Shown here: positions 33,848 to 44,754 of the stretch, in pieces
How the letters are laid out: every line of letters begins with the position of its first letter
Numbering within the stretch: position 1 is the first letter of the stretch
Assembly: GCA_027569505.1 (NCBI GenBank)
Contig: JAPDFF010000029.1
Coordinates: 124,001-188,000, forward strand
From: Chloridium humicola
Lineage: Eukaryota > Ascomycota > Sordariomycetes > Chaetosphaeriales > Chaetosphaeriaceae
Direction of reading: 5' to 3'
DNA length: 64,000 bases
Program-made: the position numbers and the translations under genes
The notes under the pieces: model-generated
Seen by the model: the letters and a program-made list of their open reading frames with translations, nothing else
What the model was told of the DNA's origin: nothing
Database searches by the model: none

Positions 33848-34903
33848 CTCGTCTTGCCTCTGCCAGGCGGCGAAGCTCAATCGGAGCTAGATGAAAGCGC
33901 AATTGAGTTGTTGAGCAAGGGGATGTCGGAGTTAATGAAGGGATGTCGAGGCAAGGCTGGAAAGGCGGCACGGGAACCCTGTCGAGTGTTGAGCAGCAGC
34001 GGGTAGCGCGCGCTTGCTGCGGTTTGGGAGCTAAAACTGTGCCCCATTCGGAGCTCCAGGGTCTTTCGTGGAATGTAGGGGGTCTCGTGGGCCTCAATGC
34101 AGGTGCCCTAACCAATCAGCTCTTTGAGAGAGGGGTGTGGATGCCGATGGTTTTTTTTTTTGGTGATGTCAACAATCTGGTGTTTTAAACCTCAACTGTT
34201 CAGTCTTTCAAAACTTTGTCATCCAATCTCACACCCATTCATGGCGTCACGTTCCACTGGCTGAGGGTCCGCAAGGCTATTTTTGTCCACGATGCTGTGC
34301 TTGGATCCCACGTGGCACGGCATTTTCTTTCCCCACAAGAGCTCAGGGTTCTGCACCGGGTCGCTGATGCCGTCGATGAGATTATGGCAAAAAGTCCCTC
34401 GTTTCTCACAAATAAATTTTAGATTTGGGAACTTTGTGGCTAATGCCATTCCATCAGCCCATTGCTCGTCCTGGCAGTGGGCTGCCTTTAAGTTGCGCTG
34501 CAGTTGGCGTCGCTGATGAGGGGCAGAGTCGGCGCAGGTTTGGCGGGGCAATCCTGACTGTGGCCCCACTCGTCTCCCAATGGCCCCAGCCAAGCTTTTC
34601 TGCGGATCCCGAGCTTCCCCACACCCGATCTGCGATGTCTTCGGCTTCTTCGCCCCGTGAAGAACGTCTCGGATTTGCATCGGTATTCATCTCACGGCCC
34701 CTCCAGCTGTCATTTGTTGTCCACCGCTGCTCTCCCCCGTGTCAATCGCAGATATCCCCCGTGCTACCCACCTGCGCGTATCACTGCCCCACCCTTCACC
34801 TCGGGACTGGTCCTTGATCGCCACCACTCCTCCGCGGAGCCCTCGGCTCTCACTCGGTTTCCCCTGACGGGCCGTCTGTGTTCCCGTTGCGGGATCCTTC
34901 CCA
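33848..34903. other. divergent promoter region
   Basis: About 1.06 kb between the divergent RNA polymerase and Zn2Cys6 genes. A poly-T run of 11 lies at about 34150. No RNA gene or operator recognised, and open frames here have no supporting motifs. Confidence 0.45.
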
Positions 34904-37531
34904 ATGTCGGACACCCAGGACAGCCCCAACCTCGAGGACCTCACCCCCGAGGAGGCAAACCGCATCATCCACTCCCACCGCAAGGTCCGCTACGGTAAGT
35001 TCACTCAGCTGGCCTCGGATGGGCCAGGCTCGGGATGATTCCCTACCGCTGGGGCTCTCGCTCACACCTCCAGGCACTGCTTGCTGGCCATGTAGACAAA
35101 GGAAAGTCAAGTGCGACAACAAGAGCCCCTGCGAGAACTGCGTCAAACGAGAACACCCGCAGCTCTGCTCCTACAAGCCCAACAGGTCCGCCGCTGGCAA
35201 GAGCATTTCCATCACCTCAGAATACGCCACGCCGAACAAGAAGCGCCCGCGCTCCCCGGATGAGCAGGAGGCCAGGAGCCAAAGCAGGGAGGCCCGCGAA
35301 GCCATCAGCGCCTATGGTGGGTGATTCTTTCCCCTTTCTAACACTCCCGCTTATGCCTCCAGAACCCGATAATATCGAGACCACGCGTTATGTTGGCCAG
35401 AATAGCATCCCCGCGCTCCTCCGAGAACAGACCGCCGCCAACGAGCCCCAGGAAGGCATACGCCAAGACATGCGCTCCCTCCTCGGCCTGGACAACTCGG
35501 CGCCGTTTCCGCTGATGTCCTCGCGCCATCTCGACAAGCTGACGTCGGATATATCGTCTGAACTGCCGTCAGATCGAGAGGTTATGAAGTAGGTGCTGTT
35601 CGGTTTGTGTGCTAGGACAAGCTGACCGTCCAGGCTCTTCCGGACGTACAAGGAAATACCGCAGCCGTTCTGGGGCTTCGTCATCGACATCGACGATCTG
35701 GAGTCAAGGCTTATGGTCTACCTGGAAGACCGAGCCAAGAATGCCAGGTTATCAACCAAGTCCACAAGGCCAGTATCGGCATCATGGCTCGCAATACTCT
35801 TTGCGGTCCTCGCCGTCGGCTCGCAGTACCACGACTCGCCATACCACGTCAGGACCAGGGACTCGCAGAAGTACATACAAATATCGTTCCACTTCCTTAG
35901 GCTTGGGAACTTCTTGCTGAGGTGAGTGTCTCTGTGGCTGTCTTGTAAACAATTGCTAACCGGACAGGCCAAATCTCGACTCCATCCAAGCTCTGCTGAT
36001 GACCAGCTTTGTCCTGCTCAACGACATGAAGGCCGAGGCGTCATGGGCACTGCTTGGGCTTACATGTCGCCTGGCCCAGTCTCTCGGCTTGCACCGAGCA
36101 CAGCCCCTTGACGGCCGCCAAACTCCGGATGCTGCCCGAAAGGAGGTGGCAAGGAGAAAGCTCTGGTGAGTTCCCCGAGTCATGCCAAGTTCATTGCTAA
36201 CCCTCCCAGGTGGACATGTCTTTGGCATGACACACTTACCTCGTTGTCCTTCGATCGGTAGGCTTTCTCTTTGCCCAACTCAATGCATCCGCTGACCCCT
36301 CAGCTCCCCCATGACGAATATCCCCTGCTGTCCAATACCGCTCTCCCCCACCGCCAACACCGACGGCTTCGCTTATCTCGAAGCCATGTACCACCTCTGC
36401 CAGATCATCTCCCAGAGGCTCAATCCCGACGCCATTGCCAACGCCACCTACCTCCAAATCCTCGAGAACTGTGACGCCGTCGCCAACATCCGCAAAACAA
36501 TGCTCGTCCAGCTGCGCAGCAAGGAGACCTGCAAGTCGGCCCTCGACCGGCTTCAGCACTTTGCAATACGCCTACACACATCATTCATCATCTCCGTCTG
36601 CTGCCGACCTGCCCTCATGCGGCGAGACAGCAACCACCTGGACTCGGCACAGAAAAAGTTCCTTGCAGACAGGTGTAAGGAGAACCTGACCGAGACGGTG
36701 CGCATGTTCCTCGCCATGCACCAGCTCTCCGTGATCCCGACCCGCTCATGGGCCTTCACCTACCATGGCCTGTCGTCGGCAGTCCTCCTGGGCATCTTAG
36801 GCGAAACGAAAACCGACCCAGAGGTGCGCCAACTGCAGGGAGACCTCATCTCGGCATTGTCTGCAACAGCCGCCAAGGAGCAGACATCGCCCCAACCACA
36901 CGTCCGCAAGTCAGACCACGATATCGAGCTCTCTGGTCCGCTCTCCCGAGCACTGGAGGCCCTCAGGAACATCTACGACCACGGGTCTGTGACTGGGCCG
37001 CAGGTGAAGAGGGAAAAAATCACCCCTGGTCCGGCTTCGGGCACAAGGACACCGCTGCAGCAGTTTCAGCCTGCCGGCCTGTTGACCAACGGCTCGATGC
37101 AAGATCCTCGCTCCACACCAGTAACACTGGATCCACATCAGAACGCCGCGTTGGCTATGACGGAGCTGCAGCAGCAGGGCGGCGCCGTGGCCGACTACTC
37201 CGCTGGGTATGCCATCTCGATCAGAAGTTACCTTGGACGGCGCGCTGACAGAACCAGTATCCCCTTCTCCCAGATGCAACCAGCACCAGGCGTGCAGCAG
37301 CTCCCCGAGATGGCCAGCTTTGATCCAAACGGCTACATGTCGCCCATGGATCTGTACGACTCGATCTTTTGGGGTCAGTAAGCCACTCCTCACAGTAACA
37401 GCTCTATGTACCAAAGCTGACATGCGCCAGAATCTCCTGACCCCTTTAACACCGGCTTGGACACAATGAACTTTGACTTTCTCGCTCACCCTCCACCGGG
37501 GCAACCGCCGCAGCAGCAGTTTTACTTTTGA
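34904..37531 (+). CDS. Zn2Cys6 fungal-specific transcription factor
   Basis: Model: join(34904..34994, 35074..35316, 35363..35588, 35634..35921, 35968..36165, 36210..36257, 36304..37373, 37431..37531), 754 aa. MSDTQDSPNLEDLTPEEANR precedes the zinc cluster, which begins after intron 1 (ACWPCRQRKVKC, DNKSPCENC, then C after VKREHPQL). A short linker leads to the fungal_trans domain (LTCRLAQSLGLHR; RRKLWWTCLWHDTLTSLSFDR near 370). The C-terminal region is Gln/Pro-rich (PPPGQPPQQQFYF at the end), typical of activation regions. Seven short introns all keep phase; the last (GTCAGT..GCCAG) is needed to avoid an early TAA. The target is unknown. It sits between the divergent RNA polymerase gene and the decay island. 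Confidence 0.87.
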
Positions 37532-38007
37532 GGAAGGAGTTTTGTATTTAGATGGACCATGTCTGTGTATAGTGATATCATCCAACTCTTGTCGTTCATA
37601 ATGCTGGGAACTTTCTTGTTGTTTCATGTCATATCCCATTGTCCTTGCTAGTTGTCTGTTTTCGATGCCAGCTGCCCCGAGTGAGGGTTCTCAAGCTTGA
37701 AAAACGAATTAACCAGCCGGAAAATCTGCTGTGGGAGAGAAAGAGAAATTTGCGAAAGTCACAATAAAGGTCAGGGCACCTTCCAGACACCATTGTCTCA
37801 ACCCCTCTATTCATTTTCTCCTCAAAGGACTCTTTGAGACCTTCTCACCACCCTATATAAGTCTCGCAAGCTCGCCCAACCTCTCCCCTCCCTCTCGAAT
37901 TCAATCGTCACAAAGTCAGTGCGTCAGTAGGTCGCAATCGCTCTGTCCAATTTTACTCGGGCTTTTTTTAATGAGCGTGCTTCAACACAGATTTCATTAC
38001 CGCAGCC
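37532..38007. promoter_or_regulatory. promoter-like region with TATA and CT-rich start area
   Basis: The end of this stretch has TATATAAG at 37853-37860 followed by a CT-rich run (37880-37905) and what looks like a leader intron ending CAACACAG just before the ATG at 38008. This is a normal fungal core promoter for the broken small gene that follows, suggesting the locus was transcribed and may still be. Confidence 0.45.
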
Positions 38008-38740
38008 ATGTCCGACGCTACATCCGAGGAAATTGAGTCTCTCAAGAACTGGAACACCGCTCTTCAGAACCAAATCGAGGCCAACAAACACTACACCAAG
38101 GCCCTCGAGAACCAGGTCCACGCCCTCGCAGATTAGGTTGAAGCCAACGAGAACACAAGGAAGGCCCTCAAGAACCAGCTCGAGGCCAACAACAACATAT
38201 TGAAGGCCAACGAGTAAATGATTGCCCAGATCATGGCCGGTTTGTGCCAATGATGCAGCACAATCCCGAGGGAGAGAACGGCCCTGCACAAAACTCAGAC
38301 GGAGCTGGGCAATGGGAGGAAACCGTTTTGAGACAGGAGGAGAGAGAAGGCCATCCCACCACGGCCTACGCCCTCAAGCAATTTGGGGCAAACCGGGCCA
38401 TCTCCCGCTGACGACGAGTCGGCCGCGATGATGATAATGATGACGATGCCGCCGCCCCCTCCTCTGCCGAAAACCCCGAACCGCCGCCCTAACCGCCGCC
38501 AGATGGCACTGTTGGCCCGGAAGAGCGCGGCAAAAACATCGGACAAAACAGGCGATGATGGGAGCGGCATCGTGGATATTGCCGGGGCTGGGGCCGAGAA
38601 GCAGGTGGCTGCTGGTGGCGGCGAAACCACCAACACCGGGGGCTTAAAGGACGCGGGGGCCAGTTCCGGGGATTGTGCCTTTGAACCGAAGTTAAGGCCT
38701 TCGGGAATCTATTACAATTGGCAGGATGAGGACTTGTAGT
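38008..38740 (+). pseudogene. broken small coiled-coil gene
   Basis: From ATG at 38008 the frame encodes a heptad-like coiled coil with a repeating KALENQxxA / QxEAN theme. It is stopped by TAG at 38134 and TAA at 38215, while the same theme continues in the same frame between and after these stops (RKALKNQLEANNNILKANE). After about 38250 coding-like sequence (PEGENGPAQNSDGAG; an Asp-rich run; a Pro-rich run) persists but only through frame changes and further stops. An open frame of 118 codons at 38383-38739 may be part of the former C-terminus. I read it as a decayed lineage-specific gene; a short 42-residue product from the intact start is the alternative. Confidence 0.5.
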
Positions 38741-39197
38741 GCAGATAATTGAAGATAATTGTGTAGTAGTGTGCCGTATCAACCATCCTACGTGCTACCC
38801 GCCATGGATCAGCATTCTTTGATTCCTTGATTATAGCACGTCTCGGGACTGGAGTAATGTTGTTAGGAGGGCAAGTTGAACCTTGGAGCAAAGTTGATCA
38901 CTACAACGTTAGGCTGGATACCTAGGTAGTTTTGGTTTATCGGTTTAGACAGATGATTCGATGGGGTGGGTAAGTGCTGTGGTGCCCTGGCCACTGTTAG
39001 ACTGACACACAGGACTCGGAGGGATGATTCCGTCAGGAGTGAAACTGTGGACATGGTTTGGGTGCATAAGACCTGGTTACCTAGGTAGCCATCCAATATC
39101 ATCAGTTCATCCATGATCAAACACACGACATATCATTACAGACAGGAACGCTGGAGCATCGTACATGATGAATACTCTACATAGGTTTCTTGCCTCC
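38741..39197. other. intergenic within the decay island
   Basis: About 460 nt. No coding sequence. The motif ACCTAGGTAG appears twice in near-identical form (about 38920 and 39080, second as ACCTAGGTAGCC), the only repeat noticed. Confidence 0.35.
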
Positions 39198-40702
39198 CTA
39201 GTCCTCATCATCCACAATTATGGCCCGATGAGCCACGACACTTGCAAAGATGGACCGCGGCTCGCCCAGGCCGCCGAACCTTTCTGTCCAAATGTGCTTG
39301 ATGCAGCGGCCGTCCAGAAGGATTGTGTTCCAGGCCTCTAAATTGCTGTCAACCTTCTGGATCCGCAGTGCAAAGGGATAAAGCCTCGTGTGCTCATGGA
39401 GACATGTCAAAAGAACGGCCTCGTTTTTATCATCGATGTAGAGATCGTTCCCGTGGGCGAAGCTCACCGCAAACTGATCACCTGGCTGATTCCAGGTCTT
39501 TGGAATCCACAACAGATTGCCCAGCCACGCATCCATTAAGGCGAGCTGGACACGAAGCAGCGGATCGGTGGCCAACTGCTCGTCCATGTCGGCATCGGTT
39601 GCCGGCTGGAGGCCCTACTCTTTCTCAAGAGCCAGAACACGCTCGAAGATGGCTCTGCCACTCTGGAGCCACATCCGCCCATTCAGGAAGATATCCGTGC
39701 CATCAGACCGCTCGAGGTCGCTGGTGTCCCGCCTAATCTTTTCCCAGGCAAACAGGGTAACCCAGAGGTGGCCATAGTCAACCATGCAACGCGCAGGGTC
39801 GCATGCCACCTCAAAATCATACGCATCGTGCCCGGAGACATGGGCTGGAAGAGACACAGCGGTACGTCTTCTTCGATGATAGCCGCCAGCCGAACCATTA
39901 CACGCTTCTCCAGCGCTGTCGTGTCATTTCCGATGTAGCCGAGAAAGCAGGCAACGCGCCAGTCGGCAGTCCGGGCCAGCCAGGGTACGACGCTGTTGTC
40001 AATCTCTGTCGATTTCCAGGCCCGCCCAACCTCGACAATCAGCCCCATGCCCTTGAGGATGCCAACCGCTTCCAGCCACATGGTCCGGTTTTTGCAGTGT
40101 CCGAGATGCGCGAGCGGCATCTTGCCAATTGAGGTCAACCACTTGCAGATTGCCAGGAAGGCCATGAGGATATACTCGGGTCCCCGAGCCCGGGACCGGG
40201 GCTTTGAAGAGCGGCAGGGAGGTGGGAAAGCGGTGAGCGCCGGGACCCAGGGTAATGAAGATGAAACGGCGGTCGGTGTCTTTGGCGTCATGCGCACTGA
40301 GCGCGCTGTCTACTAGGCAGGCCATCAGAAACTCCCCATAGGCGTCGGGACAGCCTCGAGGTCCATGCAGACAACCATGCCGGCCATGGCATGATCCGAG
40401 CCGCCGAGAATCTTGCCCACGGCCGTCTTAAACGACCAGAGTTGGAGCTGTTCACTCTGAAAACCATCCACGGTTGCGGCGCCTTGGGTCTTGACAAGGA
40501 AATCCGACAGGAGAACGGTCTGGATCTCGGTGGGCTGGATGTAGGCCATCCTGACCCTGGGCGTCTTGCTGACATGCGTCCATATTTGAGGCACAATTTG
40601 GGTGCTCTTCACGCTGCCATGCGGACCTTCGATGTAAGCCCCAGCGGCGAACAGGTCTTGCGCCTGATCAAGGAAGTCGATGGTGTCGCCGTTGGTCTCC
40701 AT
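39198..40702 (-). pseudogene. degenerate DEAH-helicase-like gene
   Basis: From METNGDTIDFLDQAQDLF (40702, minus) the frame shows a degraded Walker A (EGPHGSVKSTQIVPQ, where GxxGxGKST is expected), a motif-Ia-like MAYIQPTE and a motif-II-like VVCMDLEA. A frameshift follows at once near 40345; the next frame gives DAYGEFLMACLVDSAL and a motif-III-like RRFIFITLGPGA. A 55-nt intron (GTATAT..GCAAG) may follow. A second frameshift lies near 39860, and a TAG at 39612-39614 breaks the last frame, which is otherwise open to 39198 (CMVDYGHLWVTLFAWEKIRR; LHEHTRLYPFALRIQ). Two frameshifts plus a nonsense codon make a functional product unlikely. Intact relatives would be DExH RNA helicases; that assignment is moderate. 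Confidence 0.65.
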
Positions 40703-41219
40703 GTCGGTCGCTGATGATGGTTCGGAGACGAAGAGAGAAAACGGAAGACGGTGAGTGATCTTTTGATCTTGTTCAAGTTGTGTTGCCAATTCGGAACGAT
40801 GGGCTTGGAGAGGGGTGGTTCGTTGGAATTCGAAGTGGGCAAGAAATGATACCAAACGGTGTGTCGTTCTTGTGAAACTTTTGTGATAGATAAGAAGTGT
40901 GAGTACTTTGAATTGTAAGGCGGAAACTCTGGAGGGTAAACTGCATGGCATCTCTTCCTAAATCTGTATTGCCCTTTAGATATGTAGTTGCCCTAGGTTT
41001 CAGTATAACTTTATGGTGAAAGATTCTCTACCTGACTTTTTCTCCCAAACTCTGACTTCCTTCATAGTGTTCTGCCCGCTGATAGAAACCCTGACTGTTT
41101 CCTTATCTTAAACGGCCTTTAACTTTGAAGCTAGGGCCTTCTCCAACCTTCACACTTTCCATTAAGCGAGCAAAGCACGTTGAACCTTCGTCATTTCAAC
41201 CCATTCTCTCCCACCACCA
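40703..41219. other. intergenic within the decay island
   Basis: About 520 nt between divergent broken genes. No coding sequence or repeat recognised. The minus-strand frame of the helicase-like gene stays open some 80 codons upstream of its ATG, but that part looks non-coding. Confidence 0.35.
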
Positions 41220-41777
41220 GTGGCAACCTCGGATGTGGCAGCCGACTTATGGGGCGTGTCATTTAAACTCAACAGCCATAAGGAGCAGTTGAATGCCGCC
41301 AACGCGAGGATCACCGAGCTGCTCGAGCAAAACAAGACGCTTGCAAACAGGGAGAAGTTCCTGAACAACTGCCAGTGGCACAGGTTCCCCGCTGGGCTTA
41401 CACCGCCGATGCATGGACGCCAGCGGAAAAAGGAAGAGGTGGCGTTGACCATCGCCCACTGAGACCGCCGGGCCGTTTGTGTTTCCAAGGATATTATGAA
41501 CATCCGGCTTGACCCCGAGCAGGAACCATGCTTATCCGCTCTGCGCGATACCTTCATCATGGTTGTCTGGGCTTTGGCAGACCCGGAGCGTAAAAAAAAC
41601 AAGCGTTTGCATCAGTTGTATTACAAGGCCAAGCTGGATGCCTCGCTTTGCTTTGACACGGCGCCCTCGAAGGGGTGGGAAGATGCCGTGGGGCCCTGTG
41701 AGGCACACGAGAAATGTCTCCGGGTCAAGAGGACTGGAAACGGGGTTTCATTACGAGCACATAGTCGTTCAATGTGA
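41220..41777 (+). pseudogene. broken small coiled-coil gene, start lost
   Basis: One frame runs 41220-41777 with a single internal TGA at 41460. The first half is a coiled coil (KLNSHKEQLNAANARITELLEQ), the second half a Cys-containing helical region (DPEQEPCLSALRDTF; HQLYYKAKLDASLCFD). No ATG starts it: the context is CACCACCAGTGGCAACC, which looks like a CACCATGGC-type start interrupted by one G. Losing the start and gaining an internal stop point to a pseudogene. The stop could be a C-to-T change of CGA. No family recognised. It resembles the small coiled-coil genes near 38.0 and 61.6-62.9 kb in size and style. Confidence 0.5.
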
Positions 41778-41925
41778 TTTCTCTTGAAATTTTTAGTCCG
41801 GCTGATACTTGATCATGGTAACTTGGTCAAAATAGTGAATTAAGTCTCAAGACGTCAAGCTATCAAGCTAATATCAGGCTAATCTGTGCGTCCCGTGTTG
41901 ATAACTACATACTACAATCCGTCCA

Positions 41926-43128
41926 TCAAACATCACTGAAAAGCAGCATCCGCGGCTCCTCATCCCGACAGAGCATCCAGGTCCAGACGGCCGAGGGCGT
42001 GTAGCTGCAGAAGGTCGAGTATGAGCGGTTGTTGTCGGAGCGCTGAAAGATGGTGCCCGTGGCATCCGAGGCTTTCATGCGGGCGATATTCTTGGGCGTG
42101 GCGATACCGAGGAACCTCTCCCGCTCGGGGCCGGCAGCGAGGGCCCTGATGTGTGTGTCAGCAATGACAATGACAACCAAGAGACAAAGCAAAGCTTACA
42201 AAGCATTCCCAAAGATGCCATGGCACAGACTCGGCTCCTTCTTAAGCAGCCCTTGACTCCGGATACACTCCCTGGCCCTCTCAATCGCAACATCAATGCG
42301 CTCCTCCAACTCCGGGAAATACTTCCGCAGGGCATACAGCGAGATGACAAAACCGGGGGCGCCATGGCATACCTGAACCAGACCCTTACCGCCATTGCTC
42401 TTCTCCGCCGAACTCGCCCAGTTCCCGTCCGCCTGCTGCAAGCCCAGCAGCTTCTCAACCACCGGCTGCAGCCGGGGCGCCAGCTCAGGCGAAGTGAGGA
42501 CCAGCTGGGTGACGATGCCGATGTCGCCGTGCATGGCGCCGTAGTAGCGCCTGCCGTGCCACTCCCAGAGCGGGCCGCGGCTGAGGACGGTGTTGGTAAT
42601 CTCTGCAATGGCCGGGTCGACGAGGGTGTTGCTGCCGGGGACAAAATGCCGGACCATGCGCAGCAGGTAGAGCGTGCCGCAGCGGCCGTAGACGAGCTCG
42701 TCGGAGTAGTCCTCGGCGGGGATGATTTGCCAGACGGACGAGATGAACTGGCGGACGTCCTGCAGGTCCTTGGTGATGGCAGAGCGGACGGCCTCGAAGG
42801 AAAGTCTCTCGTCGGCGATGCCGCAGCCGTGAGAGCCCAGGCGGAGACAGTGGCCACGGGCGCCTGGACACGAGACGTAGCCGCGGGCCCAGTACTCTGC
42901 CGGTTTGTCCTTGATGGTGAGATCAGGTCTGATTTGTGAGACTTGCAGCAGGAGGTAGGCCATCCCGGTCGGGCCACCCCATAAGCCGTGGAGTGACTCG
43001 TTGGGGTAGCGGCTGCGGGGTGGGAAGTTGACGACGATGTCCTCGAGAGCAGCGTTCAGGTAGACATCGGGGTCACCGACGGTGGGCATATTCGCCGGGT
43101 CGACGACAAGGTATCGCAGATCCCCCAT
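41926..43128 (-). CDS. LanC-like (lanthionine synthetase C-like) protein
   Basis: Model: complement(join(41926..42145, 42200..43128)), 382 aa, started at MGDLRYLV (context CCCACCATGG; an in-frame ATG lies 9 nt upstream). The alpha-toroid repeats show GLWGGPTGMAYLLL, YGRCGTLYLLRM, MHGDIGIV, VCHGAPGFVISLY (near 255) and LCHGIFGNALAL (near 303). The zinc ligands of the family are seen: Cys in CHGAPG, Cys and His in CHGIFGN. Eukaryotic LANCL proteins have been linked to glutathione/dehydroamino-acid adduct formation and signalling; a lantibiotic role is not expected because no precursor or LanB/M gene is near. The intron is 54 nt (GTAAGC..ATCAG) and splits CHGIFGNAL from its end. Confidence 0.9.
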
Positions 43129-43536
43129 GGTGGGCATCCCGGGATGGTGTTTCACGACCGGATTGGCTGCCGGTTGGTTGCAGAGACGATCTCGCTGGGA
43201 TGACAGCGGGGAGATGACAGGGGAAGAAGAGTGGCACGAGGGGGAATGACTGGGAAGGACTGGGAAGGAGTGAAAATGCCGCGGAGATGGGCAACGGCAA
43301 TGGTCCGGGAAAGCGCGTGGTCGGAGGTGGTCTGTCGTCATGATGTCAGATGGCACAGCCAATGGCACCTTGGCATGCGGCCGTGAGAGGCCGAGAAACA
43401 GTGGGGCTCGCGGAGTCAAGTGGGGCCGAATTCGGCGAAGTGGGGCTCTCTTTCGGGGAAGGAACGCCGGCTTTGTTGCCGCTAAAGACATGATGCTAAT
43501 GCTAAACGCCGCTGATGCATGAACCCATGAAAACCA
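43129..43536. other. promoter region of the LanC-like gene
   Basis: About 400 nt. The minus-strand frame remains open upstream of the chosen start to about 43491, but its translation is low-complexity (Pro/Ser/His/Arg) and looks like leader sequence. Confidence 0.4.
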
Positions 43537-44754
43537 TTACTCCTTCTTTGCCTTGTCCACAATCTTCTGCGCCTTCTTGGCCTTCTCCTCCAGCAGCTTC
43601 TTCAGGTCCTCCTTGGTCTCCTCCAGCAGCTGCTTGCCCTCATCCGAGTGCTTGTTGACCACCTCGCTCAGCACCCCGATGTTGTCCTGGATCTTGCGCC
43701 CAGCGTCCTCAGACGAGGAGCCCAGGAACTGTCCAAGCGCCCCGAAGCTTCCAGCTCCGCCCACCGCCTTCGAGCCCTTGGACTTGGCCTTTTCGACGAC
43801 CTCCTTGATGTATGTCTCGACCTTCTTCATGTCGCCGCCCTCGCCGAGGCTCTTGAGCTGCTTCAGAATGTCCGAGACGTTGCCCTGCTTGAGGATGTCG
43901 CTGTTGCCCTCGACCAAGTCCTTGAGCTGGGGGTTCTTGTCGAGGTACGGCTTGGCCTGCTTGAGACCCTTGTTCCAAAGGTCGTCACCGATCTTGCGGA
44001 TCTGCTCTGTCCGCTCCTCGACAATCATGCGCACCTTGTCGGCGCTCTCCACCGAGAAACCGCTGGCCATGACATCGTTGACCTGGCTCCACGTCTCGTC
44101 AACCAGCTTCTTCGCGTCGGGCCCGTACTGCGCGCCCATCTGCTTGAGCTGCCGGATCGGCTCGCCGACCTTGTCGTTCAGCTTGGGGTGGCGCTCAAGG
44201 ATCTGGTCGGCCGCGCTGCCCGTGAGGTTGGCAATCTTCTTGGCCAGGTTGGCCAGCGCGTCGTAGGCCTTGGACGCCGACTCGAGGCTCAGCCCCGACT
44301 TGGCGACGTCCTGGAACTCGCGGTATGTCTCGCTGACGATCTTGTCCACCTCGTCGCCGTGCTCCTCGCGGATGGCGGCAAGATCATCGAAGGCGGTGTC
44401 GACGTACTGGCGGCCACCGGGGACCCAAGCGACGTACGAGTAGCAAAACTCCTTGATCTTGTTGATTGCCTCGTCTGTAGTCGGTGTCTTCTCCTTGATC
44501 TTGGCGGCCACCTCCTGGTACTTCTTATCTGCCTCCCTTGCCGTGGCGTTGACCTTGCGCGTCATCTTGCCCGCAGGTGTCATGAGGTAAATGCCGTAGA
44601 TCAGGCCCGCGCCTGCGACACCGCCGGCCATGCCCGAAGCAAAGTGTGATGAGCCGGAGGGGGCGGATGTGGTGGACTGGAAGCGGGCCTGGCGAGCTGT
44701 GCGAACGACCCTGGCATTGCGGGCGACCCGCGTCGAGACTCTTGAGGAAAACAT
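43537..44754 (-). CDS. mitochondrial coiled-coil membrane protein, uncharacterised
   Basis: Single exon, 405 aa from MFSSRVSTRVARNARVVR (44754). The frame opens further upstream, but the Arg-rich amphipathic N-terminus ending ARFQS is a typical mitochondrial presequence. It is followed by a Gly-rich membrane segment (GMAGGVAGAGLIYGIYLM) and then more than 300 residues of Lys/Glu-rich helix. An internal duplication is visible: ETYREFQDVAKSGLSLESA aligns with ETWSQVNDVMASGFSVESA, each followed by a similar helix ending HPKLNDKV / NPQLKDLV. It probably spans or tethers to the inner membrane with a helical body. No enzymatic motif. A promoter TGTGGTGTGG run lies just upstream. Confidence 0.8.
   Translation of the reverse strand: MFSSRVSTRVARNARVVRTARQARFQSTTSAPSGSSHFASGMAGGVAGAGLIYGIYLMTPAGKMTRKVNATAREADKKYQEVAAKIKEKTPTTDEAINKIKEFCYSYVAWVPGGRQYVDTAFDDLAAIREEHGDEVDKIVSETYREFQDVAKSGLSLESASKAYDALANLAKKIANLTGSAADQILERHPKLNDKVGEPIRQLKQMGAQYGPDAKKLVDETWSQVNDVMASGFSVESADKVRMIVEERTEQIRKIGDDLWNKGLKQAKPYLDKNPQLKDLVEGNSDILKQGNVSDILKQLKSLGEGGDMKKVETYIKEVVEKAKSKGSKAVGGAGSFGALGQFLGSSSEDAGRKIQDNIGVLSEVVNKHSDEGKQLLEETKEDLKKLLEEKAKKAQKIVDKAKKE

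Noticed and set aside
41926..43128. Lantibiotic-type biosynthetic locus
   Set aside because: Only a LanC-like protein is present; no dehydratase, precursor peptide or exporter lies next to it, and eukaryotic LANCL proteins are common.
43648..44649. 333-codon plus-strand open frame
   Set aside because: It is antisense to the mitochondrial coiled-coil gene. Its Leu/Val/Asp-rich translation arises from reading Lys/Glu codons backwards; no start context or motifs.
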